This document shows positions 22,186 through 23,078 of a DNA stretch of 23,078 nucleotides, piece by piece. The notes beneath the pieces are model-generated. The model did not search any database and had not been told where the DNA came from. It saw nothing but the letters and a program-made list of their open reading frames with translations. Every line of letters starts with the position of its first letter. Positions within the stretch are counted from its first letter, which is position 1. The DNA is from DATJJW01 sp035491935 (GTDB lineage: Bacteria > Pseudomonadota > Alphaproteobacteria > ATCC43930 > CGMCC-115725): the NCBI GenBank assembly GCA_035491935.1, contig DATJJW010000027.1, positions 1-23,078 of the forward strand. The letters are read 5' to 3'. A program made the translations under genes and the position numbers.

Positions 22186-23028
22186 TCAATTTTCCGGATC
22201 GATATCGGCCAGACGGGCGGAAGCGCCGGCATGGCCCTGGGCGGCCGCGCGGCGTAGCCAGATCCCGGCACGGGCGGGATTCCGGGTGATGCCCCGGCCG
22301 TCGAGCAGAAGCAGCCCGAGCTGGTATTGCGCGAAGGCGTTGCCGGCGGCGGCGGGGCCGCCGAGCAGCCGGACCGCCAGCGCCTCGTCGCGCACGACCC
22401 CCTTGCCCTCGAGATGAAGCAGTGCCAGCGCCGTCGTCGCCATGTCGTTGCCGGCCAAGGCCGATTGCTCGTAGAGGCGGGCGGCATCCTTGGGATCGGC
22501 GGCGATGCCCAGCCCATGTTCCTTGAGGATGCCCAGGCCGAGCGCGCCGGCGGCATCGCCCTGCTCGGCCGCCCGGGCGTACCATTCGGATGCCGCGGCG
22601 AAATCCTGGGCACAGCCGAGGCCGCGCGCATACATCATGCCGAGATTGGCCTGCCCGCAGGCGAGCCCCTGTTCGGCCGCCGCCTTGGCGAGCCCGAAAG
22701 CGCGCACCGGATCGGCGGCGAGATCGACGCCATCGGGGAAGAGCAAGGCGGCATTGGCAAGCGCCCTGGTGCCGGCATGCCGCGCCTCGCCCAGCCAGAT
22801 GCCGGCCGGCGAGCGCGCGGCGGCGCCGTTCAGATAGAGCAGGCTCAGATTATGCTGCGCCTCCGCATGGCCGGCGGCGGCGGCATGATTCAGTTGGTTG
22901 GCGGCAACCACCGGGTCGTGACCCGCCCCGGCAGGCCCCAGCCGGCGCATGCCGGCACGGAAGCTGTGATCGGCATGCCTCATGCCGGCCCCCTTGCCAC
23001 CCGCCGTCCTGCGACTGAGACCGTTCAT
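22186..23028 (-). CDS. Sel1-like repeat (SLR) protein
   Basis: 280 residues. The ATG at 23028 overlaps the stop of the gene before it (ATGA), which supports this start although ATG 22983 (MRHADHSF) is possible. From about residue 40 to the end the protein is a solenoid of roughly 36-residue helix pairs of the Sel1 type, seen in AANQLNHAAAAGHAEAQHNLSLLYLNG, AKAAAEQGLACGQANLGMMYARGLG, YARAAEQGDAAGALGLGILKEHGLG, YEQSALAGNDMATTALALLHLEGKG and LRRAAAQGHAGASARLADI. Such repeats bind proteins; in rhizobia the SLR protein ExoR controls exopolysaccharide synthesis through ExoS/ChvI. There is no clear signal peptide, unlike periplasmic ExoR, so a cytoplasmic adaptor is more likely. Between a probable type I secretion gene and the GH16 glycanase it may help secretion or regulation; its exact role is unknown. 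Confidence 0.88.
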   Translation of the reverse strand: MNGLSRRTAGGKGAGMRHADHSFRAGMRRLGPAGAGHDPVVAANQLNHAAAAGHAEAQHNLSLLYLNGAAARSPAGIWLGEARHAGTRALANAALLFPDGVDLAADPVRAFGLAKAAAEQGLACGQANLGMMYARGLGCAQDFAAASEWYARAAEQGDAAGALGLGILKEHGLGIAADPKDAARLYEQSALAGNDMATTALALLHLEGKGVVRDEALAVRLLGGPAAAGNAFAQYQLGLLLLDGRGITRNPARAGIWLRRAAAQGHAGASARLADIDPEN

Positions 23029-23078
23029 GGCTCGCGCATCGCCTCGTCCAGGTTCCTGAGCGCCCCGCTGGTGAGATA
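23025..23078 (-). CDS. 3' end of a gene, possibly type I secretion periplasmic adaptor (HlyD/PrsE family)
   Basis: Only the last 17 codons are present, reading YLTSGALRNLDEAMREP and then TGA, which overlaps the Sel1 gene start (ATGA). The ending resembles HlyD-family membrane fusion proteins of type I secretion systems, which commonly finish with Tyr-Leu, a Pro/Leu-rich turn, a short amphipathic helix and Ala-(Phe/Met)-Arg-Glu. The neighbourhood of an RTX-like GH16 protein without a Sec signal fits this. With so few residues the assignment is a guess supported by context. Confidence 0.4.
   Translation of the reverse strand, partial: YLTSGALRNLDEAMREP

Overview
The window is GC-rich DNA, almost certainly from an alphaproteobacterium; a Rhodospirillales-like soil or water organism is my best guess. 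The evidence is high third-position GC, alphaproteobacterial-style secretion and exopolysaccharide genes, and two sequences fitting the CtrA full-site consensus TTAA-N7-TTAAC in the two longest non-coding stretches. I could not run any search, so all family calls rest on motifs read by eye.

Left end (1-2430, + strand): the tail of a type II secretion (T2SS) operon, in the order gspK (partial), gspG, prepilin peptidase, gspC-like. At 2489-2950 (- strand) is a small orphan gene of unknown function. Hairpins lie on both sides of it.

Middle left (3142-9519, - strand): a tight four-gene operon in which every junction is a 4-base ATGA overlap. Its order of transcription is a large polytopic HflK-like SPFH protein, an HflC-like SPFH protein, a third HflK/HflC-like SPFH protein, and a P1B-type metal ATPase without an N-terminal metal-binding domain. 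This is my main candidate for a poorly described system: an SPFH membrane scaffold built together with a metal pump.

Middle (9660-12589): an exported phosphoesterase of the phospholipase C / acid phosphatase family (- strand) and a divergent Tat-exported Rieske protein (+ strand). They share a 344-base spacer that carries a CtrA-type box placed over the -35 region of a good promoter.

Right (12602-19192, - strand): a six-gene exopolysaccharide operon, read as exoY-like priming sugar transferase, GT2 glycosyltransferase, galE, GT32 glycosyltransferase, polysaccharide pyruvyl transferase, Wzx-type flippase. The product is probably a galactose-primed, pyruvylated polymer. A second CtrA-type box lies just upstream of the exoY-like gene.

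Far right (19681-23078, - strand): a secreted GH16 glycanase flanked by RTX-like beta-repeats, a Sel1-repeat protein, and the last 17 codons of a gene whose C-terminus resembles type I secretion adaptor (HlyD/PrsE) proteins. Together these suggest a glycanase exported by type I secretion that trims the polymer made next door. The 488-base gap between the glycanase and the exopolysaccharide operon holds a clear terminator, a potential three-way-junction RNA, a 20-codon ORF with a strong ribosome binding site, and a possible small RNA on the other strand.
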